Positions 6,183 to 12,017 of a stretch of 12,017 bases of DNA are shown piece after piece. Position 1 is the stretch's first letter, and every line of letters begins with the position of its first letter. The notes beneath the pieces were generated by a model that saw only the letters and a program-made list of their open reading frames with translations, searched no databases and was not told the DNA's origin. The stretch comes from Pseudomonadota bacterium (GTDB taxonomy: Bacteria > Bdellovibrionota_C > UBA2361 > OMII01), in contig JAIXPR010000343.1 of the NCBI GenBank assembly GCA_027486155.1, positions 1 to 12,017 on the forward strand, read 5' to 3'. Both the position numbers and the translations under genes were made by a program.

Positions 6183-7691
6183 ATGGGTAATCTTGGTCGG
6201 TGCCCTGACAAGAGCTCAGATCAGGATTCCTCTCGGAGCTTCACCGCGGCAGCTGAATTCTTTGCGACATCCGATGGCCCTCGATTTGAGGTATGGAGTG
6301 TGCTCAACACAGGAAAGCTCTTAACCGCAAAGTCAAAAAACCGGGCGGAAACCGCCCCAGTCCCTGCTCTATATATGCATAACGCCCGTCAAAAACCCCC
6401 CGAAACGCACCCAGGATATGGAGACATTAGGCTACCCCCGGTGCCGATAGACCCAGAGCGGTTCGCGGATGCGATCCGTTCTCACCTCATTCCCCTCGCC
6501 TCCCCTGGACTAGATAATTGGCTAACTGAGTTCCTGCGAGGAGCTCGCTTAATTGGGCTTGGAGAGGGGAGCCATGGAACCAAGGAATTCTTTCAGGCGC
6601 AGGAGATGATTACGCGGCATCTTATTGAGCACCACAACTTACGACTCGTTTTCCTCGAAGTTCCGACGCCCTTCTGCCATTACGCGAGTGAGGTCCTCGA
6701 GAGCAAGGAGCCGGACAACATCGATTCGGTCGTTATGCAAGCATGCCAATTCGACACATGGAGCAATTCCCCGATTGTGAGCCTTCTGCGCTTCATAGGG
6801 GAGTGGAATAAGAGGCATCCGACCGACCGCGTTACGCTTCGAGGAATTGATCCGCAGTTAGGAGGATCTCTAGAAAGGCTTTCCCAATCTCTAACGTCGA
6901 GTACCCCTCATGTCGATCAAATACGATCTTGGTGCAGGGAGCTACGCTCTCTGTATGCGAACTCTGCGCCCCAGGAGACCCAAATCGAGCCGAATGTGGG
7001 ATTGGGACGAGACTCTCGGATTCAGGCGCAGAAAGCGCATACAAACATTAGGCACCAGGGTAGAGAGCTTATAGCCAGAGGCGCCCGGTTATTGTTGCTC
7101 GGGGGGGTGCCCGAATCTGTTGGCTATCTGATTCGCGGCGCGCGCCTTGAGCTCGCGTTCCAGTTGCAAGCACTGGGGCGTGCCACCCTGGAACGGTCAG
7201 ACACGAGGGACAAGTACATGGCAGCCGCGATAATCACAGAGCTTGACACTTTGCGAGGGGACCAGCGGGCTGCTGTCTTGGGGCACAATGCGCACGTTTC
7301 TTACGGCCCCCCCGGTATATTCTCGAACGGTATGGGTTTCTACCTGAGAAGAGCCCATGGCGCGTGCAACTACAAAGTTATCGTTAACGCGACCGCGAGC
7401 GGAACCGTTACCTCTCGCGCCAGCGATGCGACTACAGAGCGTCAGCTCTTCGTGTCCGAATCCGCCCCAAGAGGTAGCCTCGAAGATCTCCTGCGATCGG
7501 CCACGACGAGTCCTAGCGTCATTGATATACACAGTGTGGCTGCCGACACACGCATTTCACACCTCTTTTACGACTTGCTAGCATTTCGCTCCGTTGGGTG
7601 CATACTCTATCAGAGGGAGTTTGTGCCCGTTAAGCCGACGGAGCAGTTTGATGCGATTATTTTCTTTCCACAAACCAACGGGATTCAATAA
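6183..7691 (+). CDS. Erythromycin-esterase-like hydrolase, divergent from the lanthipeptide precursor
   Basis: Member of the erythromycin esterase (Ere) superfamily, metal-independent hydrolases that open macrolide lactones; many homologues have unknown substrates. Numbered from the ATG at 6183 (502 aa), the family motifs are GLGEGSHGTKEFF (Glu128, His131), FLEVPTPFC (Glu159), RGID, DKYMAAAI and LGHNAHVSY (His368, His371). They correspond to the catalytic and substrate-binding Glu/His residues of EreA/EreB. The C-terminus ends in the family-like FDAIIFFPQT. The start is uncertain: the frame is open from a TTG at 5982, but that would overlap the precursor's 5' end. A GTG at 6300 has GAGG 8 bases upstream (463 aa), and an ATG at 6375 gives 438 aa, nearer the family's usual length. 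No signal peptide is evident. Its position suggests a tailoring, release or self-protection role for the lanthipeptide; this is inference. Confidence 0.88.
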   Translation: MGNLGRCPDKSSDQDSSRSFTAAAEFFATSDGPRFEVWSVLNTGKLLTAKSKNRAETAPVPALYMHNARQKPPETHPGYGDIRLPPVPIDPERFADAIRSHLIPLASPGLDNWLTEFLRGARLIGLGEGSHGTKEFFQAQEMITRHLIEHHNLRLVFLEVPTPFCHYASEVLESKEPDNIDSVVMQACQFDTWSNSPIVSLLRFIGEWNKRHPTDRVTLRGIDPQLGGSLERLSQSLTSSTPHVDQIRSWCRELRSLYANSAPQETQIEPNVGLGRDSRIQAQKAHTNIRHQGRELIARGARLLLLGGVPESVGYLIRGARLELAFQLQALGRATLERSDTRDKYMAAAIITELDTLRGDQRAAVLGHNAHVSYGPPGIFSNGMGFYLRRAHGACNYKVIVNATASGTVTSRASDATTERQLFVSESAPRGSLEDLLRSATTSPSVIDIHSVAADTRISHLFYDLLAFRSVGCILYQREFVPVKPTEQFDAIIFFPQTNGIQ

Positions 7692-7730
7692 TTTCTAAAA
7701 GGTAAAGTTTTAGAAACGAGAACCTTCTCG
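7692..7730. terminator. Paired hairpins between convergent esterase-like gene and flgL
   Basis: TTTCTAAAA (7692-7700) and TTTTAGAAA (7708-7716) form a perfect 9-bp AT-rich stem starting at the base after the esterase-like gene's stop. CGAGAA (7717-7722) and TTCTCG (7725-7730) form a second stem directly behind it. Neither is followed by a long T-run, but the position between converging genes fits a bidirectional transcription end. Confidence 0.45.
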
Positions 7731-7758
7731 CGTTCCGCTTGAGTCTCCTGACCGTGAT

Positions 7759-8745
7759 TCAGATATAATCCATGATCGTCAATCGCAACGCCTTAGCCGT
7801 CACAGAGTACGACGCCTGAAGCGCGGTTTGCGCTTGTGTTAGGTTCGCTACCGACTCGGTCTCATCAGCGTTCTGAATCTTCGAGAGCACCTCTTGGGCT
7901 GAGGTCTTCGACAAGCTCAAGAGCGCCTCAGCGGTCTCCAACCGCCGCATCTTTCCACCCAACATCGTTCGCTCTGGCAAAAGATCCTCATCGCGCGCCT
8001 GATTAAGAAGGTCGATGGAGTACTTTATATCCTTCGTTTGCTGGACGTAGTCCGAAGGAAACGAATACGCCCCTCCCCCACCGTCAGGGATACCGGAAGC
8101 CGGCGTTGTGGAGTACCCAAACAACGAACGGCCGAGGCGCTCAAGAGCCTCAATGGTGGTGCCAAAGATATCCCCACCGGGGGTATTGAGCGTTATCGCG
8201 ACATCGTCTGTAACATTAATAGAGCGAAGCTGCGATGTACCGAGCTCCGCGTCAAAGTCATACTTTACTGCAGCTGGCCCCGACGCCGGCAGCGCGTATG
8301 TCCCGGCGTCAAACGGCGGATCATCATCATCAGCTCCGCCGTAGACGAATCGACCTTGATACGATGAATTGCCCAGACCGATCACCTGATCTCGAATTTG
8401 GAACACCTCTTCAGCGAGAAACGCTCGAGCGCTCGGGGTTAACGATTCGTTGGCACCCTGGGACGCGATCTCCTTCGCTCGGACTATCAGCTCGTCCATT
8501 TGGGCAAGCGCGTCATCTTGAAACTGTACGAAGCTCTTAACCCGCGCGATCGTTGTGGTATAGCCATCGATACGGTCTAGCTGCTGTTTGTAGCGGGCGA
8601 TGATACCGGAATCGGTGGAGTCTCCTGGCAAAGCGGCTTTAACACCGGTAGCGACCTGCTGCGAGTACTTGTCGACCCGAGCTTTATTGCTGATGGTCTG
8701 CTCGATCAAACGTCGCGTAAATTGGTTCTCTGATATACGTGTCAT
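7759..8745 (-). CDS. flgL: Flagellar hook-filament junction protein FlgL (HAP3)
   Basis: Second junction protein joining hook to filament, exported by the flagellar type III apparatus. It has 328 aa, close to the usual 310-330. The N-terminus MTRISENQFTRRLIEQTI continues into the flagellin-like coiled coil (VDKYSQQVATGVKAALPGD), and about 70 C-terminal residues (KMRRLETAEALLSLSKTSA onward, ending LRLTIMDYI) form the partner helix. The central part, including SSYQGRFVYGG, is the surface-exposed domain. Its ATG overlaps the flgK stop codon as ATGA (8742-8745), indicating translational coupling. It is the last gene of the flagellar operon in this window; no csrA or fliW follows, and the next gene is convergent. 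Confidence 0.95.
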   Translation of the reverse strand: MTRISENQFTRRLIEQTISNKARVDKYSQQVATGVKAALPGDSTDSGIIARYKQQLDRIDGYTTTIARVKSFVQFQDDALAQMDELIVRAKEIASQGANESLTPSARAFLAEEVFQIRDQVIGLGNSSYQGRFVYGGADDDDPPFDAGTYALPASGPAAVKYDFDAELGTSQLRSINVTDDVAITLNTPGGDIFGTTIEALERLGRSLFGYSTTPASGIPDGGGGAYSFPSDYVQQTKDIKYSIDLLNQARDEDLLPERTMLGGKMRRLETAEALLSLSKTSAQEVLSKIQNADETESVANLTQAQTALQASYSVTAKALRLTIMDYI

Positions 8746-10382
8746 ATGAGTGATATAAGTTGGTCAAGCATTTCACTGGCGGTCCTAATCAAGCGCGCCG
8801 ACGCCTGGAAGGCCTTCTGATATTTGATGAGATTGGCGAACTCCTCGTCCAAGCTCACGGAGGAGAGCTCATCTCGCTTGGTTTGCGCTGACACCTGCGC
8901 GGCTCTCGCCACCGAGACATCGGTCTCCGCTCGTGACTTCACCGTTCCAACAAAGTTAACCGTTGATGAGTACAGCTCATCGAAGGTTCCTGTCAGCGAG
9001 AAGGTACCGCTGTTAAATGTTCTGATCTGCTGCTTAACCGCCGCGAGAGCGGAGGCATTTTGCCCATCACCCCTTGGAAATTCGGTATTTCCGACAGTCG
9101 CATCGTTATCACTAGCGGCGGCGAATCGTTCGGGATCCTTGATGGCGAAACGCAAGTAGCTGCTGAAGTTCGGCAAACCCGAGGCGAGAAGGTCGGCCGC
9201 TGAGGGGATGCCATTACCATCAGCGTCTTTCACGCCCGAATAGTCAAAATCAAAAAGGCCAAATACATCCGGCGCCTGCCCTACTAGATCTCCAGCACTC
9301 GATTGGAGCCCGGGAGTGCCCGGATCCTCGTCCAAGCCTAGATAGGTTTCGTTCACATCGGTCAGAAGCGAGCGGGTGAGCGACTCGATACGACTCGCGA
9401 TAGTTACCAGACTTCCATCGGCCTCGAACGCGGATGTATTCGTCACATCGGCGTATCCACGGAGCTGAAGGATTCCACCTAACGTCCCCATCCCGCCTTT
9501 GATCGTCTTTGTCAGGTCTAGGTGAGATGGAGCGTTCTCACTTCCAAAATCGTAGGTGATGTACCCTAAGGTTCGACCCTCAAGTGATGGAGGGAGGGAA
9601 GCGCCCGCGAAGCTTGGATTGTAGGTAAAACCAAGGGAACGGGAGGTCGTACCACTCACTATTGGAAATCCATTCGAGAGCGACACGTTCATCATGCCGT
9701 TCTCCATCTCGACCGCGGTGAACGAGATCTTCTCCGCGAGTTTATTCAGGAGGGCATCACGCTGATCGAGCTCATCCACGGCCGGGATGTTGGATGTCTG
9801 CCGTCGTCGAATGAGATCGTTGAGAGAGGCTATCTGCTTCGTATACTCATTGACCTGGGCTAGCTCAAGCGGCACCTGATTATCAAGTTCGGTCTGCGCT
9901 GTCGCGATCGTATTGTAGGTCAGTTTGATGGCGTTAACGAGGTCCTCGCCCCGTTGCATGAGGACGAGGCGATCATCGAGACTAGAGGGGTTAACCGCGA
10001 CGTTGTTCACCGCCGCGAAGAAGTTATTAAGGGTCGATCCGACGGTATCTTGTGGCCCGGTCAAGCTGAAAACATTCTCAACGCGTCCGAGGTAGTCGTT
10101 TCCAACGCTCGCAAGCCCTTGACGGCTCGCAGCGTCTCGCACGGCGTTCTCGAGAAACGCGCTGGTGATCCGCCGAATCGTCCCCACTTCAACGCCAGTT
10201 CCAAAGACCAGCGAAGATTGCATAGAGGTCGCGTCCGAACGATTGAGGAGCGATATCTCGCGGCGGGTATACCCAGGGGTATTGACGTTAGCTATGTTAT
10301 TCGAGGTATTGGTTATCAACGCCTGCTGAGCCGTCAGCGCGCTCATTGAGTTGCCGAGAATTTTAGAGCTGAAATTTGGCAT
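8742..10382 (-). CDS. flgK: Flagellar hook-associated protein FlgK (HAP1)
   Basis: First hook-filament junction protein, 546 aa, almost the same length as enterobacterial FlgK. The N-terminal rod/hook motif is present (ILGNSMSALTAQQALITNTS and SNNIANVNTPGYTRRE, residues about 8-42). The C-terminal axial motif is SSVSLDEEFANLIKYQKAFQ and the following residues up to LISLI. Between them lies the variable FlgK domain, containing a short DADGNGIPSAADLL segment that resembles a calcium-binding loop, though I would not claim binding. The ATG at 10382 has no strong ribosome binding site. A sigma-54-type promoter lies 60-75 bases upstream, after a 216-base gap from flgN. Confidence 0.96.
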   Translation of the reverse strand: MPNFSSKILGNSMSALTAQQALITNTSNNIANVNTPGYTRREISLLNRSDATSMQSSLVFGTGVEVGTIRRITSAFLENAVRDAASRQGLASVGNDYLGRVENVFSLTGPQDTVGSTLNNFFAAVNNVAVNPSSLDDRLVLMQRGEDLVNAIKLTYNTIATAQTELDNQVPLELAQVNEYTKQIASLNDLIRRRQTSNIPAVDELDQRDALLNKLAEKISFTAVEMENGMMNVSLSNGFPIVSGTTSRSLGFTYNPSFAGASLPPSLEGRTLGYITYDFGSENAPSHLDLTKTIKGGMGTLGGILQLRGYADVTNTSAFEADGSLVTIASRIESLTRSLLTDVNETYLGLDEDPGTPGLQSSAGDLVGQAPDVFGLFDFDYSGVKDADGNGIPSAADLLASGLPNFSSYLRFAIKDPERFAAASDNDATVGNTEFPRGDGQNASALAAVKQQIRTFNSGTFSLTGTFDELYSSTVNFVGTVKSRAETDVSVARAAQVSAQTKRDELSSVSLDEEFANLIKYQKAFQASARLIRTASEMLDQLISLI

Positions 10383-10402
10383 GCGGGTTTATTCACTCGA
10401 GT

Positions 10403-10417
10403 CGGCAATTTTTGCCG
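10403..10417. promoter_or_regulatory. Palindrome in the predicted flgK 5' untranslated region
   Basis: CGGCAA (10403-10408) and TTGCCG (10412-10417) are perfect arms around TTT, about 20 bases upstream of the flgK ATG. With the predicted promoter upstream it would lie in the mRNA leader. It could form a small hairpin near the weak ribosome binding region. Its role is not known. Confidence 0.35.
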
Positions 10418-10441
10418 CGCGGCTATCCTCATAGGTTTATG

Positions 10442-10457
10442 AGCAACGAGTGTGCCG
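10442..10457 (-). promoter_or_regulatory. Sigma-54 (RpoN) promoter of flgK-flgL
   Basis: On the minus strand CGGCAC-ACTCG-TTGCT matches the -24/-12 consensus TGGCAC-N5-TTGC(A/T) at all positions but the first. GG and GC are separated by the required 10 bases. Transcription would start near 10431, giving a leader of about 50 bases before flgK. Sigma-54 control of middle flagellar genes is well established in many Gram-negative bacteria. The matching enhancer-binding activator is not in the window. Confidence 0.7.
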
Positions 10458-10598
10458 TGCGCTTGAATGACCTTTATGTTGGTAGTTACGTGAAGGGATA
10501 CACGTGCTATTGCCGGGCACCGAGGCTTCGAGGTGACATTGAACTATTTGGCTCCTCTTCGCGCGATGCCTCTTCAAAGAGAGGCTTTAGAATAGCCG

Positions 10599-11111
10599 CT
10601 ACGCTTTTCCGAGTGAGCTACCACTTCGCACCGGACCCGGCTGTACGCCCTCAGTGAAGCTTCCGTGCGCGTTGTATGTGCGGGAAACAGGTTGCGTGGC
10701 GGACCATAGGAGCGATATCTCCCCATTCACCAAACCGAGCGAAAAATTGAGGATCTGATTAAACTCCTTGGTTTGCTGATCAAGGAGCGCGAGCCGCGCT
10801 TTTACTTTCTGAGCGAGCGCTAACAGGCGCTTCTTGTCGGTGGGTGAACAGCCTTGGGTGATTACATCCGTCACGCGGGTGAACTCGTCGCCCGTTATGC
10901 GCTCTATCAAAAGGGCACGGTCCTCACGTAAGAGAGAAAGCTTTTCAACGACCACTCCCCGCTTTTCACCGAGGAGGGTCACGGTCGGCGAATCTAGCTT
11001 TATAACCGCCGCCTGCTCCTGTTGAATAATCTTTAGGTATTCATCACACAGCGTAACCTCATCGACCAAAAACTTCTCGAGAGCTTTAATGTCAGCGCTG
11101 GTGAGTTTCAT
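10599..11111 (-). CDS. flgN: FlgN-type flagellar export chaperone
   Basis: Cytoplasmic chaperone that carries FlgK and FlgL to the export apparatus. It has 170 aa; FlgN proteins are typically 140-170. Composition is almost wholly helical and charged: ALEKFLVDEVTLCDEYLKI, then KRGVVVEKLSLLREDRALLI, then KKRLLALAQKVKARLALLDQ and NQILNFSLGLVNGEISLLW. The last helix resembles the FlgN C-terminal substrate-binding helix. The C-terminal 25 residues are Gly/Ser/Pro-rich and probably flexible. It starts 10 bases after the flgM stop and precedes the substrates' genes, which supports the assignment. No strong ribosome binding site is seen upstream; coupling to flgM is likely. Confidence 0.85.
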   Translation of the reverse strand: MKLTSADIKALEKFLVDEVTLCDEYLKIIQQEQAAVIKLDSPTVTLLGEKRGVVVEKLSLLREDRALLIERITGDEFTRVTDVITQGCSPTDKKRLLALAQKVKARLALLDQQTKEFNQILNFSLGLVNGEISLLWSATQPVSRTYNAHGSFTEGVQPGPVRSGSSLGKA

Positions 11112-11121
11112 GATAGGGCGT

Positions 11122-11475
11122 CTACTCTGTAAAGTCCCCCGCCAGAGCTACCTCGAGATAGATCTCCTCGCTCAGAGAGCGGGCTACCGCTTGGGAGTCC
11201 GGTGCGTAGGTACCGTTTTGAATCTGCTCTTTAAGCTTGGCGATCTTCTGCGCTCGCTCTTCGGCCATCTTGGCGGGATTAAGCTCCGATTGTAAGAGAG
11301 CTCCGAGAGAGGAAACCTTAATGGTGTCCGCTCGAGAGCGCGTCGACTGCGTAGACGCCTCCTCCTGGTTCGTTCCAGCTACCGTTGACCTGCGAACCGC
11401 AGATTGCTCACCTGTTCGAGCCTCAGTTGTCCGAGCGATTTTATTTTCAACTGCGTCTGAACCTGGAATCTTCAT
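11122..11475 (-). CDS. flgM: Anti-sigma-28 factor FlgM
   Basis: Binds and inhibits the flagellar sigma factor FliA until the hook is complete, then is exported. From the ATG at 11475 it has 117 aa (MKIPGSDAVENKIARTTEAR onward). The frame stays open upstream to a GTG at 11532 (136 aa), but that extension lies across a palindrome and looks non-coding. The N-terminal half is disordered and rich in Thr, Ser, Ala and Glu. The C-terminal half contains the FlgM signature: ADTIKVSSLGALLQSEL, then RAQKIAKLKEQIQNGTYAPD and AVARSLSEEI. The ribosome binding site before 11475 is weak (GGAT). Position between flgJ and flgN is typical of many flagellar operons. Confidence 0.87.
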   Translation of the reverse strand: MKIPGSDAVENKIARTTEARTGEQSAVRRSTVAGTNQEEASTQSTRSRADTIKVSSLGALLQSELNPAKMAEERAQKIAKLKEQIQNGTYAPDSQAVARSLSEEIYLEVALAGDFTE

Positions 11476-11510
11476 ATCCAATCCATTGGAATATACAGTG
11501 ACTGCACAAC

Positions 11511-11529
11511 GTCTCCTTATAAAGGAGAC
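11511..11529. promoter_or_regulatory. Palindrome containing a Shine-Dalgarno-like sequence upstream of flgM
   Basis: GTCTCCTT (11511-11518) and AAGGAGAC (11522-11529) are perfect 8-base arms around ATA. The minus-strand copy of AAGGAGAC is an ideal ribosome binding sequence, but it lies 35 bases before the preferred flgM ATG. The only start codons near it are out of frame. It may be an operator or a leader hairpin controlling flgM. Confidence 0.45.
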
Positions 11530-11580
11530 CACCGGGGCCCGACGGGGCGCACCGGGACTACACTACCATCTAAGATGCAC

Positions 11581-11608
11581 ATAACGGCCAAAAGGTTACC
11601 GCTTCTTA
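11581..11608 (-). promoter_or_regulatory. Possible sigma-28 (FliA) promoter of flgM
   Basis: On the minus strand TAAG (11608-11605) and GCCGTTAT (11588-11581), with a 16-base spacer, resemble the FliA consensus TAAA-N15-GCCGATAA. It overlaps the 3' end of flgJ and would start transcription about 100 bases before flgM. The -35 element and spacing deviate, so this is tentative. Autoregulation of flgM by sigma-28 is known in other bacteria. Confidence 0.3.
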
Positions 11609-11901
11609 GATAACCCATCGAGATCTTTAAGAATAACCTCTTTAATTCCGATGCCTCGCCCCTCAGATATCGAGCTAGCCACCGCCTCGTTGAGCATGTC
11701 TCGATACATCTTCTCCTCGTGACTGCCCGACAAGAGCTCTCCCTGCGGCACGGTGGCCCACATCGACTTCAACATCTCCTGCACTAACAACGCCTCGAAC
11801 TGCTGGGCGGCCTGTTTCGAATCCTGTGAAGCAGGCAGCTTCGCTTGACCGACATCCGCAACTTGAACCGACTGAGTACCGAGTATCTTAAGGGGGTCCA
11901 T
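11596..11901 (-). CDS. flgJ: Rod-binding protein FlgJ, single-domain form
   Basis: Scaffold/cap for assembly of the flagellar rod in the periplasm. It has 101 aa and corresponds to the N-terminal rod-binding domain only: AAQQFEALLVQEMLKSMW, then GSHEEKMYRDMLNEAVASSI, then GRGIGIKEVILKDL. The C-terminal muramidase of enterobacterial FlgJ (total about 310 aa) is absent, as in many non-enteric bacteria; a separate peptidoglycan hydrolase would be needed. The ATG at 11901 follows AGGA with a short spacer and starts 8 bases after the flgI stop, so the two are co-transcribed. Confidence 0.94.
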   Translation of the reverse strand: MDPLKILGTQSVQVADVGQAKLPASQDSKQAAQQFEALLVQEMLKSMWATVPQGELLSGSHEEKMYRDMLNEAVASSISEGRGIGIKEVILKDLDGLSKKR

Positions 11902-11909
11902 ACATCCTG

Positions 11910-12017
11910 CTACATAATAACAAGCTCAGCATTGAGCGCGCCCGCCACTTTGAGCGCCGAGAAGATCGATATAAGATCTCGTGGCGTCGCTCCCAAAGCG
12001 TTGAGCCCTTTCACAAC
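11910..12017 (-). CDS. flgI: Flagellar P-ring protein FlgI, C-terminal end
   Basis: Only the last 35 residues are in the window. VVKGLNALGATPRDLISIFS followed by ALKVAGALNAELVIM is the highly conserved FlgI C-terminus. FlgI forms the periplasmic P-ring around the rod and implies a Gram-negative cell envelope. The gene enters from the right edge and ends 8 bases before flgJ. Confidence 0.93.
   Translation of the reverse strand, partial: VVKGLNALGATPRDLISIFSALKVAGALNAELVIM

Noticed and set aside
8038..8540. Overlapping plus-strand frames opposite flgL
   Set aside because: They are antisense to an intact flgL, have biased Arg/Pro/Ser composition and no plausible start signals.
10439..10657. 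72-codon plus-strand frame in the flgN-flgK spacer
   Set aside because: It covers the sigma-54 promoter, overlaps flgN antisense, has only a weak AGG upstream and shows no familiar protein features.
1..12017. CRISPR arrays, tRNA or rRNA genes
   Set aside because: No regularly spaced direct repeats, cloverleaf-like sequences or rRNA-like stretches were seen on either strand.

Overview
The window comes from a flagellated Gram-negative bacterium: it holds the end of a P-ring gene (flgI) and a flagellar rod/hook-filament junction operon with a good sigma-54 promoter. The order flgI-flgJ-flgM-flgN-flgK-flgL, with a one-domain FlgJ lacking a muramidase, is the arrangement I associate with deltaproteobacteria-like and related lineages. 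I cannot name the genus from sequence alone.

Right part (about 7.76-12.0 kb, minus strand): flgI (3' end only), flgJ, flgM, flgN, flgK and flgL read leftwards. They are tightly packed, with an ATGA overlap between flgK and flgL. The one large gap, between flgN and flgK, carries a near-consensus -24/-12 promoter, so flgK-flgL can be transcribed separately. A palindrome and a weak sigma-28-like site lie upstream of flgM, the anti-sigma-28 gene.

Middle part (about 2.0-7.7 kb): a compact class II lanthipeptide locus. The precursor (229 aa) is followed on the minus strand by a Rho-independent terminator/attenuator and then by a 1074-aa LanM synthetase. An erythromycin-esterase-like enzyme is transcribed divergently from the precursor; their shared intergenic region contains two inverted repeats. 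The LanM has the full dehydratase kinase-like motif set and a Cys-Cys-Gly ('CCG') zinc site of the ProcM type. The precursor is the most unusual object here. Its leader is two nitrile-hydratase-like (NHLP) domains in an exact, gap-free 72-residue register, and its C-terminal core is itself two 18-residue Cys/Ser/Thr repeats (seven Cys in all). No double-Gly cleavage site and no LanT transporter/protease is visible.

Left part (1-2.0 kb): a Ser/Gly-rich protein of unknown function, a decayed IS91/Y2-type transposase fragment, and the 5' end of a thioredoxin-family gene. The transposon remnant and the orphan gene suggest an accessory segment inserted beside the conserved flagellar operon.

Proposed working model (inference): LanM binds one or both NHLP leaders, dehydrates Ser/Thr in the two-repeat core and closes thioether rings with Cys. 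The terminator lowers synthetase expression relative to precursor, and the esterase-like enzyme tailors or degrades the product. Release from the leader and export must rely on genes outside the window.
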